Below the pieces are notes generated by a model. The model did no database searches, had not been told where the DNA came from, and was given only the letters and a program-made list of their open reading frames with translations. Below, in pieces: positions 1 to 7,467 of a DNA stretch of 64,000 bases. Numbering within the stretch: the first letter of the stretch is position 1; every line of letters starts with the position of its first letter. The position numbers and the translations under genes were made by a program. This stretch comes from CAZEIW01 sp964512305 (GTDB lineage Bacteria; Pseudomonadota; Gammaproteobacteria; Burkholderiales; Burkholderiaceae_F), in the NCBI GenBank assembly GCA_964512305.1, contig CAZEIW010000167.1:1-64000 (forward strand), read 5' to 3'.

Positions 1-83
1 GGCTTCGAGGGGTGGCTGCGCCCCCCCTCGAGCACCCCCCGCGGCATTCACAAGCGTCGTTCTTGCTGGCACTCGGTTCATGG
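1..83 (+). repeat. Right-hand part of a dispersed MITE-like element, cut by the window edge
   Basis: This stretch matches, in inverted orientation and with only a few differences, the repeat at 7307-7467. It ends with the same terminal motif CGGTTCATGG at 74-83. The similarity continues about 15 bases past that motif, which may be chance or a longer repeat. The left part of this copy lies outside the window. It is non-coding, although the strand has a long open frame caused by high GC. Confidence 0.75.
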
Positions 84-100
84 TCCGTGCGACGGCTGAA

Positions 101-146
101 GCTCCCCTCGCCCGCTGGCGGGAGAGGGGCCGGGGGTGAGGGTGGA
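101..146. repeat. GC-rich palindromic intergenic repeat
   Basis: Bases 104-129 form an imperfect palindrome (CCCCTCGCCCGCT paired with GGCGGGAGAGGGG), followed by a CCGGGGGTGAGGG tail. Sequences of this kind are scattered between genes in many high-GC proteobacteria; that statement is from general knowledge, not from a second copy here. It lies between two partial copies of the MITE-like element. A hairpin role in mRNA stability or termination is possible. Confidence 0.5.
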
Positions 147-183
147 AAACGGAGCTCCGGCGGCCGCTCACCCCTGACCCCAC

Positions 184-227
184 CCATGAGCCGTAGCTTC
201 GAACGGCGGAGCAGGACGTTTGGCGCC
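184..227 (+). repeat. Left-hand part of a second MITE-like element copy, overlapping a start codon
   Basis: Bases 184-227 match the opposite end of the 7307-7467 element as read on its minus strand: the terminal motif CCATGAGCCG (one difference from CCATGAACCG), then GTAGCT and, after a small deletion, a shared GGCGGAGCAGGACGTTTGGC block. Similarity stops after GGCGCC. The ATG inside the terminal repeat is the start codon of the lipoprotein gene. Confidence 0.7.
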
Positions 228-2276
228 GGCAGCAATAGGGGACTTCCCATTCTCCTGGCGATCTCGCTGTCGCTGGGTGCGTGCGGCGGCGGCTGGACGT
301 TCGGCCCCAGCGGCGGCGGTGCGCCGCAGATCGCGTCGTTCTCGCCCCCGGCGGGCAGCGCAGGCAGCCAGGTGCAGATCACGGGCACGGGTTTTTCGGC
401 GACCTCTTCAGCCGACGTGGTCCGATTCAACGGTGTCGCCGCAAGCGTCGTCAGCGCCAGCACCACGCAACTGGTCGCGCTCGTGCCCGCACAAGCGACC
501 AGCGGTCCGATCGAGATCAGCGTCGGGGCCGCGGTCGCGACCTCGGCGGCGCGCTTCGCCGTGCTGTCCGGAAGCGCCCCCGGCACTCAATTCACGACGC
601 TGTTCGACGGCCCCGCGGGCTCGCCGTCCTCGCTGGCCTGGACCGGGAGCCGCCTGGTCGCAACCGGCGGCGCCGGCGTGCAGGTGTCCGACGACGGCTC
701 GAGATGGAGCACGACGCTGGGCGCCGTCGACGCGAGCGCGGTCGGGTGGGATGGAAACCGGCTGGTCGCGGTCGGCGCCGCCGGAAGCATCTGGAACTCG
801 GCCGATGGGCTGACCTGGAGCGCGGCCGCGCCGGCGGCCAGTGGGGCCGCGAACCTGGCGTCCGTCGCCGGTTCCGGCACGTTCTGGGTGGCGGTCGGCG
901 CGGCCGGGACGATCCTGTCGTCGCCCGACGGCACGACCTGGACCGCGCGCGCGGCACCGACCGCGCGCAACCTGCGCGCGGTGATATGGACCGGCACCCA
1001 GTTCCTCGCGGCCGGCGACGGCGGCGTCGTGGTCGCATCCGGCAGCGGAACCGCCTGGGCAGCGGTCGCCCAGCCGACGTCGGACCCGATCGTGGCGCTC
1101 GCCGCCTCGCCTTCGACGATCGTGGCCGCCACCGCGCCGTCTTCGCCGTCGCAGCCCGCGCTGATGACGTCGAGCGACGGGCGCCAATGGGCGAGCCGGG
1201 GCGCCAACCTCGGCCCGTTTTCGACCGTCGCTTTCGCGGGGGGTCGCTTCGTCGCGGTCGGCAGCAAGGTCGCCGCCGCGACTTCGGCCGACGGCATGAC
1301 CTGGAGCCAGGGCGCGGCCGCCACCGACCCGATGTCGGCCCTGGCCTGGCGGGGCAACGAGTATCTCGCGCTGGGCACCGACCGCAACGGCTTCGCGGCG
1401 GTGTTCGTCTCCGGCGACGGCCTGGCGTGGTCGATGTCCGGCGGCGCCCAAAACCTGCACGCGCTCGCGCGCTCCGCGCTCGACGGCCGGCTGGTGGCAA
1501 CCGGCGCGCTGTCTGATGCGAGCCGGACGTCGCCGGACTCGGCCGCCTGGAGTTTCGGCGAGATCGGATCGGCGGCGACGCAGAACTATCCATTCGTCGA
1601 CGTCGTCTGGGCGCCCGCGGTCAACGCGTTCGTCGCGCTGGCGCGCGTCGGCACGACGCCCTACGTGTACAAATCGGTCGACGGCTCCAGCTGGACCGGT
1701 CTCGGGGTCGCACCCTGCGACGGCACGCTGGCGGCGTCCGCCGGCGCCATCGTCAATATCGGGTCGGCTGCCTGCCTGGCGAGCTCGAGCGACGCGATCG
1801 GCTGGACCGCACGCGCGGTGGCGGGAGCGCCGGCCCTGGGCAAGGCATTCTGGACCGGATCGCAGTTCGTCGCGGTCGGTGCGGGCGGCGCGATCGCGAC
1901 CTCCGCCGACGGCACGACCTGGACCGCGCGCGCCGGCGGCGTGAGCTCGACCCTGAACGGCGCCGCGGCGTCGCCGTCGACGATCGTCGTCGTCGGCAGC
2001 GGCGGCACCCTGCTCGCCAGCACCGACGGCGGCGCTTCCTGGTCGGCGCGCGCATCGGGCACGACGAGCACGCTGTGGCGGGCGGTGTGGACCGGCTCCC
2101 AGTTCTTCGCCGTCGGCGCCGCAGGGACGCTGCTGGAGTCGGCCGACGGCGCGACCTGGTCGTCGCTCCCGACCCCCTACACGGGCGACATCGATGACGT
2201 CGCATGGTCGGCCGGCGCTTCTGGCGCGCGGCTGGTTCTCGTCGGCGACGGCGGCCTGACGGCGACGTCGCCATGA
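186..2276 (+). CDS. IPT/TIG and Asp-box repeat lipoprotein
   Basis: Predicted 696-residue outer-membrane or periplasmic lipoprotein. Residues 1-33 form a lipoprotein signal: RR-rich start, hydrophobic stretch, and lipobox LGAC with Cys33. Residues about 46-125 look like an IPT/TIG immunoglobulin-like domain (FSPPAGSAGSQVQITGTGF). The rest is about a dozen WTG..VAVG..G and S.DG..W motifs, typical of Asp-box/YCF48-like beta-propeller repeats. The ATG at 186 was chosen because it alone gives a usable signal peptide; longer readings add repeat-derived sequence. The start codon and first ~14 residues come from a dispersed repeat. Function is unknown; a surface binding or scaffold role is inferred from the propeller fold. 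Confidence 0.8.
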   Translation: MSRSFERRSRTFGAGSNRGLPILLAISLSLGACGGGWTFGPSGGGAPQIASFSPPAGSAGSQVQITGTGFSATSSADVVRFNGVAASVVSASTTQLVALVPAQATSGPIEISVGAAVATSAARFAVLSGSAPGTQFTTLFDGPAGSPSSLAWTGSRLVATGGAGVQVSDDGSRWSTTLGAVDASAVGWDGNRLVAVGAAGSIWNSADGLTWSAAAPAASGAANLASVAGSGTFWVAVGAAGTILSSPDGTTWTARAAPTARNLRAVIWTGTQFLAAGDGGVVVASGSGTAWAAVAQPTSDPIVALAASPSTIVAATAPSSPSQPALMTSSDGRQWASRGANLGPFSTVAFAGGRFVAVGSKVAAATSADGMTWSQGAAATDPMSALAWRGNEYLALGTDRNGFAAVFVSGDGLAWSMSGGAQNLHALARSALDGRLVATGALSDASRTSPDSAAWSFGEIGSAATQNYPFVDVVWAPAVNAFVALARVGTTPYVYKSVDGSSWTGLGVAPCDGTLAASAGAIVNIGSAACLASSSDAIGWTARAVAGAPALGKAFWTGSQFVAVGAGGAIATSADGTTWTARAGGVSSTLNGAAASPSTIVVVGSGGTLLASTDGGASWSARASGTTSTLWRAVWTGSQFFAVGAAGTLLESADGATWSSLPTPYTGDIDDVAWSAGASGARLVLVGDGGLTATSP

Positions 2277-2343
2277 CGGCCGATGGCCGTCGCGCAGGGG
2301 CGCGTTCCAACGGTCGACGGCAAAACGCCCATAGAATGCAGCG

Positions 2344-3174
2344 ATGAGATCGGTTCTGGTGAGTGCCGCGGTCGGCACCGCGGTGTTGCTGGGCGCAGGC
2401 TTGTCCGGCGCGAACGCCGCCACCGCGCAGGCGGCGCCGTCGGTGATGCTCGAGGATCTGACCTGGACCGAGCTGCGCGACGCGATCAAGGCCGGCCACA
2501 CGACGGCGATCGTGCCGGTCGGCGGCACCGAGCAGAGCGGTCCGGCGCTGGCGCTCGGCAAGCACAACGTGCGCGTCCGGCGCCTGGCGCAGCGCATCGC
2601 GCAGTCGCTCGGCGACGCGATCGTCGCGCCGGTGGTCGCATACGTGCCGGAGGGCGGCGTCGACCCGCCGACCTCGCACATGCGGTTTCCCGGAACCCTG
2701 ACGATTCCGCGCGACGCTTTCGAGAAGACCCTCGAATACGCGGCGCGCAGCCTGCGCGCGCACGGGTTCCGCGACATCGTGTACCTGGGCGACCACGGCG
2801 GCTACCAGCGCGAAATGCAGGAGGTCGCCGACCGCCTCAACCGCGAATGGGCCGCGAGCCCGGCCCGGGTTCACGCGGCCGCCGAATACTATCGCGCCGA
2901 AGAAGAGGGTTTCGCGCGGCTGCTGCGCGCGCGCGGTTACCGCGACGACGAGATCGGCACCCACGCCGCGCTGGCCGACACGTCGCTCATGCTGGCCATC
3001 GATCCGTCGATGGTGCGCCGCGAGGTGCTGCAGTCGGGAGCGGCGCTGGGCACCGCGCAGGGCGTCTACGGCGGGGACCCGCGCCGCGCCAGCGCGGAGC
3101 TCGGCCAGCTCGGCGCCGACGAGATCGTGCGGCGCACGGTCGCGGCGATCCGGGACATGGTCTCGCACCACTGA
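2344..3174 (+). CDS. Secreted creatininase-family amidohydrolase-like protein
   Basis: A 276-residue protein with an N-terminal signal peptide (cleavage likely after ANA or AQA, near residue 27) and a creatininase fold. The family marks are PVGGTEQSGP near residue 60 and GDHGGYQ near residue 150. In cytosolic creatininases the first motif is usually EQHGPHLPLGTD; here the second His is Ser and the Asp of the LGTD position is His (LGKHN), so the metal site differs from the textbook one. The same strand carries a YVTN propeller gene 3 bases downstream, so the two are probably co-transcribed. The substrate is unknown, and true creatininase activity is not implied. Confidence 0.8.
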   Translation: MRSVLVSAAVGTAVLLGAGLSGANAATAQAAPSVMLEDLTWTELRDAIKAGHTTAIVPVGGTEQSGPALALGKHNVRVRRLAQRIAQSLGDAIVAPVVAYVPEGGVDPPTSHMRFPGTLTIPRDAFEKTLEYAARSLRAHGFRDIVYLGDHGGYQREMQEVADRLNREWAASPARVHAAAEYYRAEEEGFARLLRARGYRDDEIGTHAALADTSLMLAIDPSMVRREVLQSGAALGTAQGVYGGDPRRASAELGQLGADEIVRRTVAAIRDMVSHH

Positions 3175-3177
3175 GCC

Positions 3178-4371
3178 ATGCAATCGGATCGCGCCGCCGC
3201 TTCATCGCCGCGACGTCGCCGCGGTGTCGGGCTCATTGCCGCCCTGGCGGCGTGCATCGCGGCCGCCGTGCCGGCCGGCGCACAGGCGCCTGCGCCGGTC
3301 GCCGTGGTCGCCGGCATGGCGCCGGTCGTCGACCCGCGCAACCTGTACAGCGAAGCCGGGGCCGATCGGTTCAGCGCCGCAGTCGCCGGCGCGCTGCCGC
3401 GCGTCTACGTGCCGGACCTGCAGTCCAACGACGTCACGGTGATCGATCCGGCAGCGATGAAGGTGATCGGCCGCTTCAAGGTCGGCGTCAATCCGCAGCA
3501 CATCGTGCCCGCCTGGGACCTGCGCACCTTGTGGGTGACCAACAACGCCGAAGGGCGCAGCGACGGCAGCCTGACGCCGATCGATCCGAAGACGGGCATG
3601 CCGGGCCCGCCGATCGCGGTCGACGACCCCTACAACATGTACTTCACGCCCGACGGCTCGTCGGCGATCGTCGTCGCCGAGGCGCACGAGCGGCTCGATT
3701 TTCGCGATCCGCATTCGATGAAGCTGCAGTCCTCGCTTTCCGTGCCCGGTTGCAAGGGCATCAACCACGCCGACTTCTCGATCGACGGGCGCTACGCGAT
3801 CTTCACCTGCGAGTTCGCGGGCTCGCTGGCGAAGATCGACATGGTGCGGCACGCCGTCGTCGGGCGCCTGCGGCTGTCGAAGGGCGGCATGCCCCAGGAT
3901 GTCCGGGTCTCGCCCGACGGCAGCCTGTTCTTCGTCGCCGACATGATGGCCGACGGCGTGTTCGTGGTCGACGGCGCCGCGTTCAAGGAGGTCGGGTTCG
4001 TGCCCACCGGGGTCGGCGCGCACGGCCTGTACCCGAGCCGCGACGGCACGCGCCTCTATGTCGCCAATCGCGGCTCGAACCGGATCCACGGGGCGAAGCA
4101 CGGCCCGGGCAGCGTGTCGGTGCTGGATTTCGCGACCCTCAAGGTCGTCGAGCAGTGGCCGATTCCGGGCGGCGGCAGCCCGGACATGGGCAACGTCAGC
4201 GGCGACGGCAGGCAGCTGTGGCTGTCCGGGCGGTACGACGACGTGGTGTACGTGTTCGACACGGCGAGCGGAGCGGTCCGCCGCATCGCCGTCGGCCGGG
4301 AACCTCATGGCCTGACCGTCTGGCCGCAGCCCGGCCGTTACTCGCTCGGTCACACCGGCAACATGCGATAG
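3178..4371 (+). CDS. Secreted YVTN-family beta-propeller protein
   Basis: A 397-residue protein with a signal peptide (RRRR then a hydrophobic run ending in AGAQA, about residue 37). It is followed by repeated blade motifs such as VYVPDLQSNDVTVIDPA, VTNNAEGR, YNMYFTPDG, VSPDGSLFFVAD and LYVANRG. These are typical of the YVTN/NHL-like seven-bladed propellers found in the periplasm. It starts 3 bases after the creatininase-like gene and is likely in the same operon. No catalytic residues are recognised; a binding or protein-interaction role is inferred from the fold only. Confidence 0.85.
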   Translation: MQSDRAAASSPRRRRGVGLIAALAACIAAAVPAGAQAPAPVAVVAGMAPVVDPRNLYSEAGADRFSAAVAGALPRVYVPDLQSNDVTVIDPAAMKVIGRFKVGVNPQHIVPAWDLRTLWVTNNAEGRSDGSLTPIDPKTGMPGPPIAVDDPYNMYFTPDGSSAIVVAEAHERLDFRDPHSMKLQSSLSVPGCKGINHADFSIDGRYAIFTCEFAGSLAKIDMVRHAVVGRLRLSKGGMPQDVRVSPDGSLFFVADMMADGVFVVDGAAFKEVGFVPTGVGAHGLYPSRDGTRLYVANRGSNRIHGAKHGPGSVSVLDFATLKVVEQWPIPGGGSPDMGNVSGDGRQLWLSGRYDDVVYVFDTASGAVRRIAVGREPHGLTVWPQPGRYSLGHTGNMR

Positions 4372-4389
4372 CGCCATAACGTTACGGCG
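4372..4389. promoter_or_regulatory. 18-bp near-perfect palindrome after the YVTN gene
   Basis: CGCCATAACGTTACGGCG pairs at eight of nine positions around its centre. It starts directly after the stop of the propeller gene and lies 90 bases before the PstS/OmpA start. It could be a repressor site for the downstream gene or a short hairpin ending the upstream transcript; no T-run follows, so an operator is slightly favoured. Confidence 0.35.
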
Positions 4390-4420
4390 TGATGAAAAGG
4401 TAAGACGCCCGTAACCGCGC

Positions 4421-4438
4421 CGTCACAATCGTTCCACA
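4421..4438 (+). promoter_or_regulatory. Pho-box-like direct repeat
   Basis: Two heptamers, CGTCACA and TTCCACA, are separated by four bases (ATCG), giving the 11-base period of PhoB sites. Against the half-site TGTCACA they match at 6 and 5 of 7 positions. The site lies 41 bases upstream of a gene with a PstS-like phosphate-binding domain, which makes phosphate-starvation control plausible. Confidence 0.4.
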
Positions 4439-4479
4439 CAATCCCCCGTCTTGAACTGGGCCGCTGCCCGGGAACCGGG

Positions 4480-6240
4480 ATGTCAGCTCCGACCTTGATC
4501 GAGACCCAGGAAGCGACGCGCCAGATTCAGGCCGCGCTGAAGTTGAAGCGCCGCTACGAGGCACTGCAGGGAAGACCGGTCTCGATCTCGGCCCTTCGCA
4601 AGGACGCGGTCCTGCTCAAGGCGTTTCGCGCCGAGGTCGAGCAGATCGGCGATCCAGAGCTCTCGCGCCTGGTGGCGGCCGCCTTCGACCCCGGCGGCGG
4701 CGCAACGGCCGCGCGCCCGGGCGCGCGCTCCGCGCTTTGGCCAGCGGCGGGCGACGCGCCCGCGCGGGTGGACGAGGCGATCGCACCGGATCAGGCGGCG
4801 CCCGCGCCCCGGCCGTCGCCAACGCAGCCCTGGTGGCGCCGGCCGGCGCTGATGATCGCGCTCGGGCTGACCGCTCTGGTGCTCGTGTCGGCGCTCGTGG
4901 CGCAGTTGATCCGCAGGCCTGCCGCCCCGGGCGCGAGCGCGGCGGCGCTCGTCCCCGGGGTGGTCCTGTCGCAACCGATCCTGCGCCTGCACGGCTCCAA
5001 TACGATCGGCGAGAAGCTCGCGCCGATGCTGATCCAGGGCTTTCTCGCCGACGAAGGCGGAACCGAGATGAAGGTCGTCGACGGCGCCGACCCCGTCGAG
5101 CGCAGCGTCGTCGCCCGGCTGCCGAAGGAGAGCGCGCCGGTGACGGTGCAACTGCACGCGCACGGCTCGGCCACCGCGTTCACCGACCTCGAGGCCGGCA
5201 CTGCCGACATCGGCATGGCGTCGCGCCCGATCAATGCGGCCGAGCTCGAGCGCCTGGCGCCGAAGCTCGGCAACCTGTCGCAGTCCGGCGCGGAACACGT
5301 GGTTGGCCTGGACGGCATCGCGGTGATCGTCAACCGGCTCAACCCCGTCACGACGCTCACCGTCGAGCAGGTGGCGCGCATCTTCTCGGGGGAAATCGGC
5401 ACCTGGGACCAGGTCGGCGGCGCGCCCAGACCGATCCGGGTGTTCGCGCGCGACGAGAAATCCGGGACCTGGGACACGTTCAAGGCGCTCGTCCTCGAGC
5501 GCTTCAAGCTCAAGCTCGGCGCCGCGAAGCGGATGGAGTCGAGCAGCGAGCTGTCGGACGACGTGGCGCAGAACCCGGACGCGATCGGCTTCATCGGCCT
5601 GCCGTACGTGCGCAACGCGCGCGCGCTGTCGATCGCCGACGAGCGCGGCAGCCAGGCGCTGCAGCCCACGCAGTTCACGGTCGCGACCGAGGACTATCCG
5701 CTGTCGCGGCGCCTGTTCCTGTACACGCCGCCGCAGCCGACCGATCCGCAGGCCAAGCTCAGCATCGCCCGCTTCACCGAGTTCGCGCTGTCGCCGAAAG
5801 GGCAGGAACTGGTGCAGCAGGCCGGCTTCGTGCCGCAGCGCGCCGCTCCCGAGCGCGTCACCGCGCCGGCCGATGCGCCCGAGGGCTATGTCCGGGTCGC
5901 CGCGCGCGCGCAGCGATTGTCGCTGACGTTCCGCTTCCGGCCGGGATCCGACGAGCTCGACAACAAGGCGGTGCGCGACATCGAGCGCGTGATGGCATTC
6001 CTGCAGAGCGAGCCGGGCGCCCGCGTGCTGCTGATGGGCTTCGCCGACGCGACCGGCTCGGCTGCGACCAACCTGCAGCTGTCGCGCGAACGCGCGCGCA
6101 GCATCGAGGCCGCCCTTGCGGCGCGCGGCATCGCGGTGGCCGAGGTGATCGGCCTCGGCGCGACGATGCCGCTCGCTTCCAACGACACGGCGCCCGGGCG
6201 GCAGAAGAACCGGCGCGTGGAGATCTGGGTGCAGGTCTAG
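4480..6240 (+). CDS. Membrane-anchored PstS-like phosphate-binding domain fused to OmpA
   Basis: A 586-residue three-part protein. Residues 1-120 are hydrophilic and probably cytoplasmic. A single transmembrane helix lies at about 123-143 (after PWWRRP). Residues about 165-455 are a PstS-like periplasmic ligand-binding domain (LRLHGSNTIGEKLAP, FARDEKSGTWDTFK, NPDAIGFIGLPYV). Residues about 478-586 are an OmpA-type peptidoglycan-binding domain (LQLSRERARSIEAAL, NRRVEIWV). Free PstS proteins have a cleavable signal and no OmpA part. Here the binding domain is tethered to the inner membrane and probably to the cell wall, which suggests a sensor or scaffold rather than transport. No pst transporter genes are adjacent. 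A Pho-box-like repeat lies upstream. Confidence 0.85.
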   Translation: MSAPTLIETQEATRQIQAALKLKRRYEALQGRPVSISALRKDAVLLKAFRAEVEQIGDPELSRLVAAAFDPGGGATAARPGARSALWPAAGDAPARVDEAIAPDQAAPAPRPSPTQPWWRRPALMIALGLTALVLVSALVAQLIRRPAAPGASAAALVPGVVLSQPILRLHGSNTIGEKLAPMLIQGFLADEGGTEMKVVDGADPVERSVVARLPKESAPVTVQLHAHGSATAFTDLEAGTADIGMASRPINAAELERLAPKLGNLSQSGAEHVVGLDGIAVIVNRLNPVTTLTVEQVARIFSGEIGTWDQVGGAPRPIRVFARDEKSGTWDTFKALVLERFKLKLGAAKRMESSSELSDDVAQNPDAIGFIGLPYVRNARALSIADERGSQALQPTQFTVATEDYPLSRRLFLYTPPQPTDPQAKLSIARFTEFALSPKGQELVQQAGFVPQRAAPERVTAPADAPEGYVRVAARAQRLSLTFRFRPGSDELDNKAVRDIERVMAFLQSEPGARVLLMGFADATGSAATNLQLSRERARSIEAALAARGIAVAEVIGLGATMPLASNDTAPGRQKNRRVEIWVQV

Positions 6241-6331
6241 CGTCCCGGCGCCATCGCTGGCGCCCGATCGACGGGACAGGCAAACTACGGGGCGTCTGCG
6301 GGGCCCGCGGGGCGCCCGCGCCCGCATCCCG

Positions 6332-7312
6332 ATGCCACCCACCTCCCCGACGTTCGACGACGTCCGCGCGGCTGCAGCGCGCCTGGACGGCGTCGCGCAC
6401 CGCACGCCGGTGATGACTTCGCGCACCGCCGACGAGCGCGCGGGCGCGAAGCTGTTCTTCAAGTGCGAGAACCTTCAGCGGATCGGCGCGTTCAAGTTCC
6501 GCGGCGCCTACAACGCCATCGCGAGGATCGACGCCGACCGCAGGCGAGCGGGCGTGCTGACGTTCTCGTCCGGCAACCACGCGCAGGCGATCGCGCTCGC
6601 GGCGCGTCTGCACGCGATCCACGCGACGGTCGTGATGCCGCTCGATGCCCCGGCCGCGAAAGTGGCGGCGACGCGTGGCTACGGCGCCGAGATCGTGACC
6701 TACGACCGGTACACCCAGAACCGCGAGCAGATCGCGGCCGGGCTGGCGCGCGAGCGCGGCGCGACGCTGCTCCCGCCGTACGACCATCCGGACGTGATCG
6801 CGGGCCAGGGCACCGCGGCGCTGGAGCTGTTCGAGCAGGCCGGCAATCTGGACCTGCTCGCTGTCTGCCTCGGCGGCGGCGGGTTGCTGGCCGGTTCGGC
6901 CCTGTCGGCGGCGGCGGTCTGTCCCGGCTGCCGCGTGGTCGGAGTCGAGCCGGAGGCCGGTAACGACGGGCAGCAGTCCTTCCGGCGGCGCGAGATCGTC
7001 CACATCGCGGCGCCCCGGACGATCGCCGACGGGGCGGCGACGACCCACCTGGGCGAATGCAATTTCCCGATCATCCTCAGGCACGTCCACGACATCGTCA
7101 CGGCATCCGACCGGCAGCTGATCGACACGATGCGGTTCTTCGCCGAGCGGATGAAGCTGGTGGTCGAGCCGACCGGCTGCCTGGCCGCGGCCGCGGTCCT
7201 TCACGGAGCGATCCCGGTCGCGGGACTGCGCGTCGGGATCCTCGTGAGCGGCGGCAACGTCGATCTCGAGGTGCTGTCGCGCCTGCTGGTGCAGCCATTG
7301 CACGGACCATGA
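6332..7312 (+). CDS. Threonine/serine dehydratase (PLP fold type II)
   Basis: A 326-residue cytosolic PLP enzyme of the IlvA/TdcB/serine racemase family. The PLP lysine is in AFKFRGAYNAI (about residue 53). The Asn of SSGNHAQA and the glycine loop CLGGGGLLAGSA for PLP phosphate are present. It lacks the C-terminal ACT-like regulatory domain of biosynthetic IlvA, so it resembles catabolic threonine dehydratase or bifunctional serine racemase. It should convert threonine to 2-oxobutanoate and ammonia, or act on serine. It stands alone on the plus strand. Its last codons and TGA stop lie inside the terminal inverted repeat of the MITE-like element. Confidence 0.9.
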   Translation: MPPTSPTFDDVRAAAARLDGVAHRTPVMTSRTADERAGAKLFFKCENLQRIGAFKFRGAYNAIARIDADRRRAGVLTFSSGNHAQAIALAARLHAIHATVVMPLDAPAAKVAATRGYGAEIVTYDRYTQNREQIAAGLARERGATLLPPYDHPDVIAGQGTAALELFEQAGNLDLLAVCLGGGGLLAGSALSAAAVCPGCRVVGVEPEAGNDGQQSFRRREIVHIAAPRTIADGAATTHLGECNFPIILRHVHDIVTASDRQLIDTMRFFAERMKLVVEPTGCLAAAAVLHGAIPVAGLRVGILVSGGNVDLEVLSRLLVQPLHGP

Positions 7313-7467
7313 ACCGGGTGCCGGTAAGAATGACGCTTGTGAATGCCGCGGGGGGTGCTCGAGGGGGGGCGCAGCCACCCCTCGAAGCCGATCCTCCCGC
7401 TTTTCGGTTCCGAAGCCGCAGGCGCCAAACGTCCTGCTCCGCCGCCCTTCGCAGCTACGGTTCATGG
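7307..7467 (-). repeat. Complete MITE-like element with 10-bp terminal inverted repeats
   Basis: The element begins CCATGAACCG (7307-7316) and ends CGGTTCATGG (7458-7467), a perfect 10-bp terminal inverted repeat around 161 bp of GC-rich DNA. It fills the gap between two converging genes. The threonine dehydratase TGA (7310-7312) and the TAG stop of the binding-protein gene (7455-7457) both lie in it. Inside is another inverted repeat (CTCGAGGGG near 7358 against CCCCTCGAAG near 7378). Partial copies occur at 1-83 and 184-227 in the opposite orientation. It encodes no transposase. Confidence 0.75.

Noticed and set aside
186..2276. CRISPR-like or satellite repeats in the first gene
   Set aside because: Repeats such as ACCTGGACC are degenerate codons for the protein Asp-box motif, not DNA repeats with spacers.
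408..2777. 789-codon open frame on the minus strand over the lipoprotein and creatininase-like genes
   Set aside because: It is Arg/Ala-rich with no domain and lies opposite clear proteins; it is a high-GC shadow frame.
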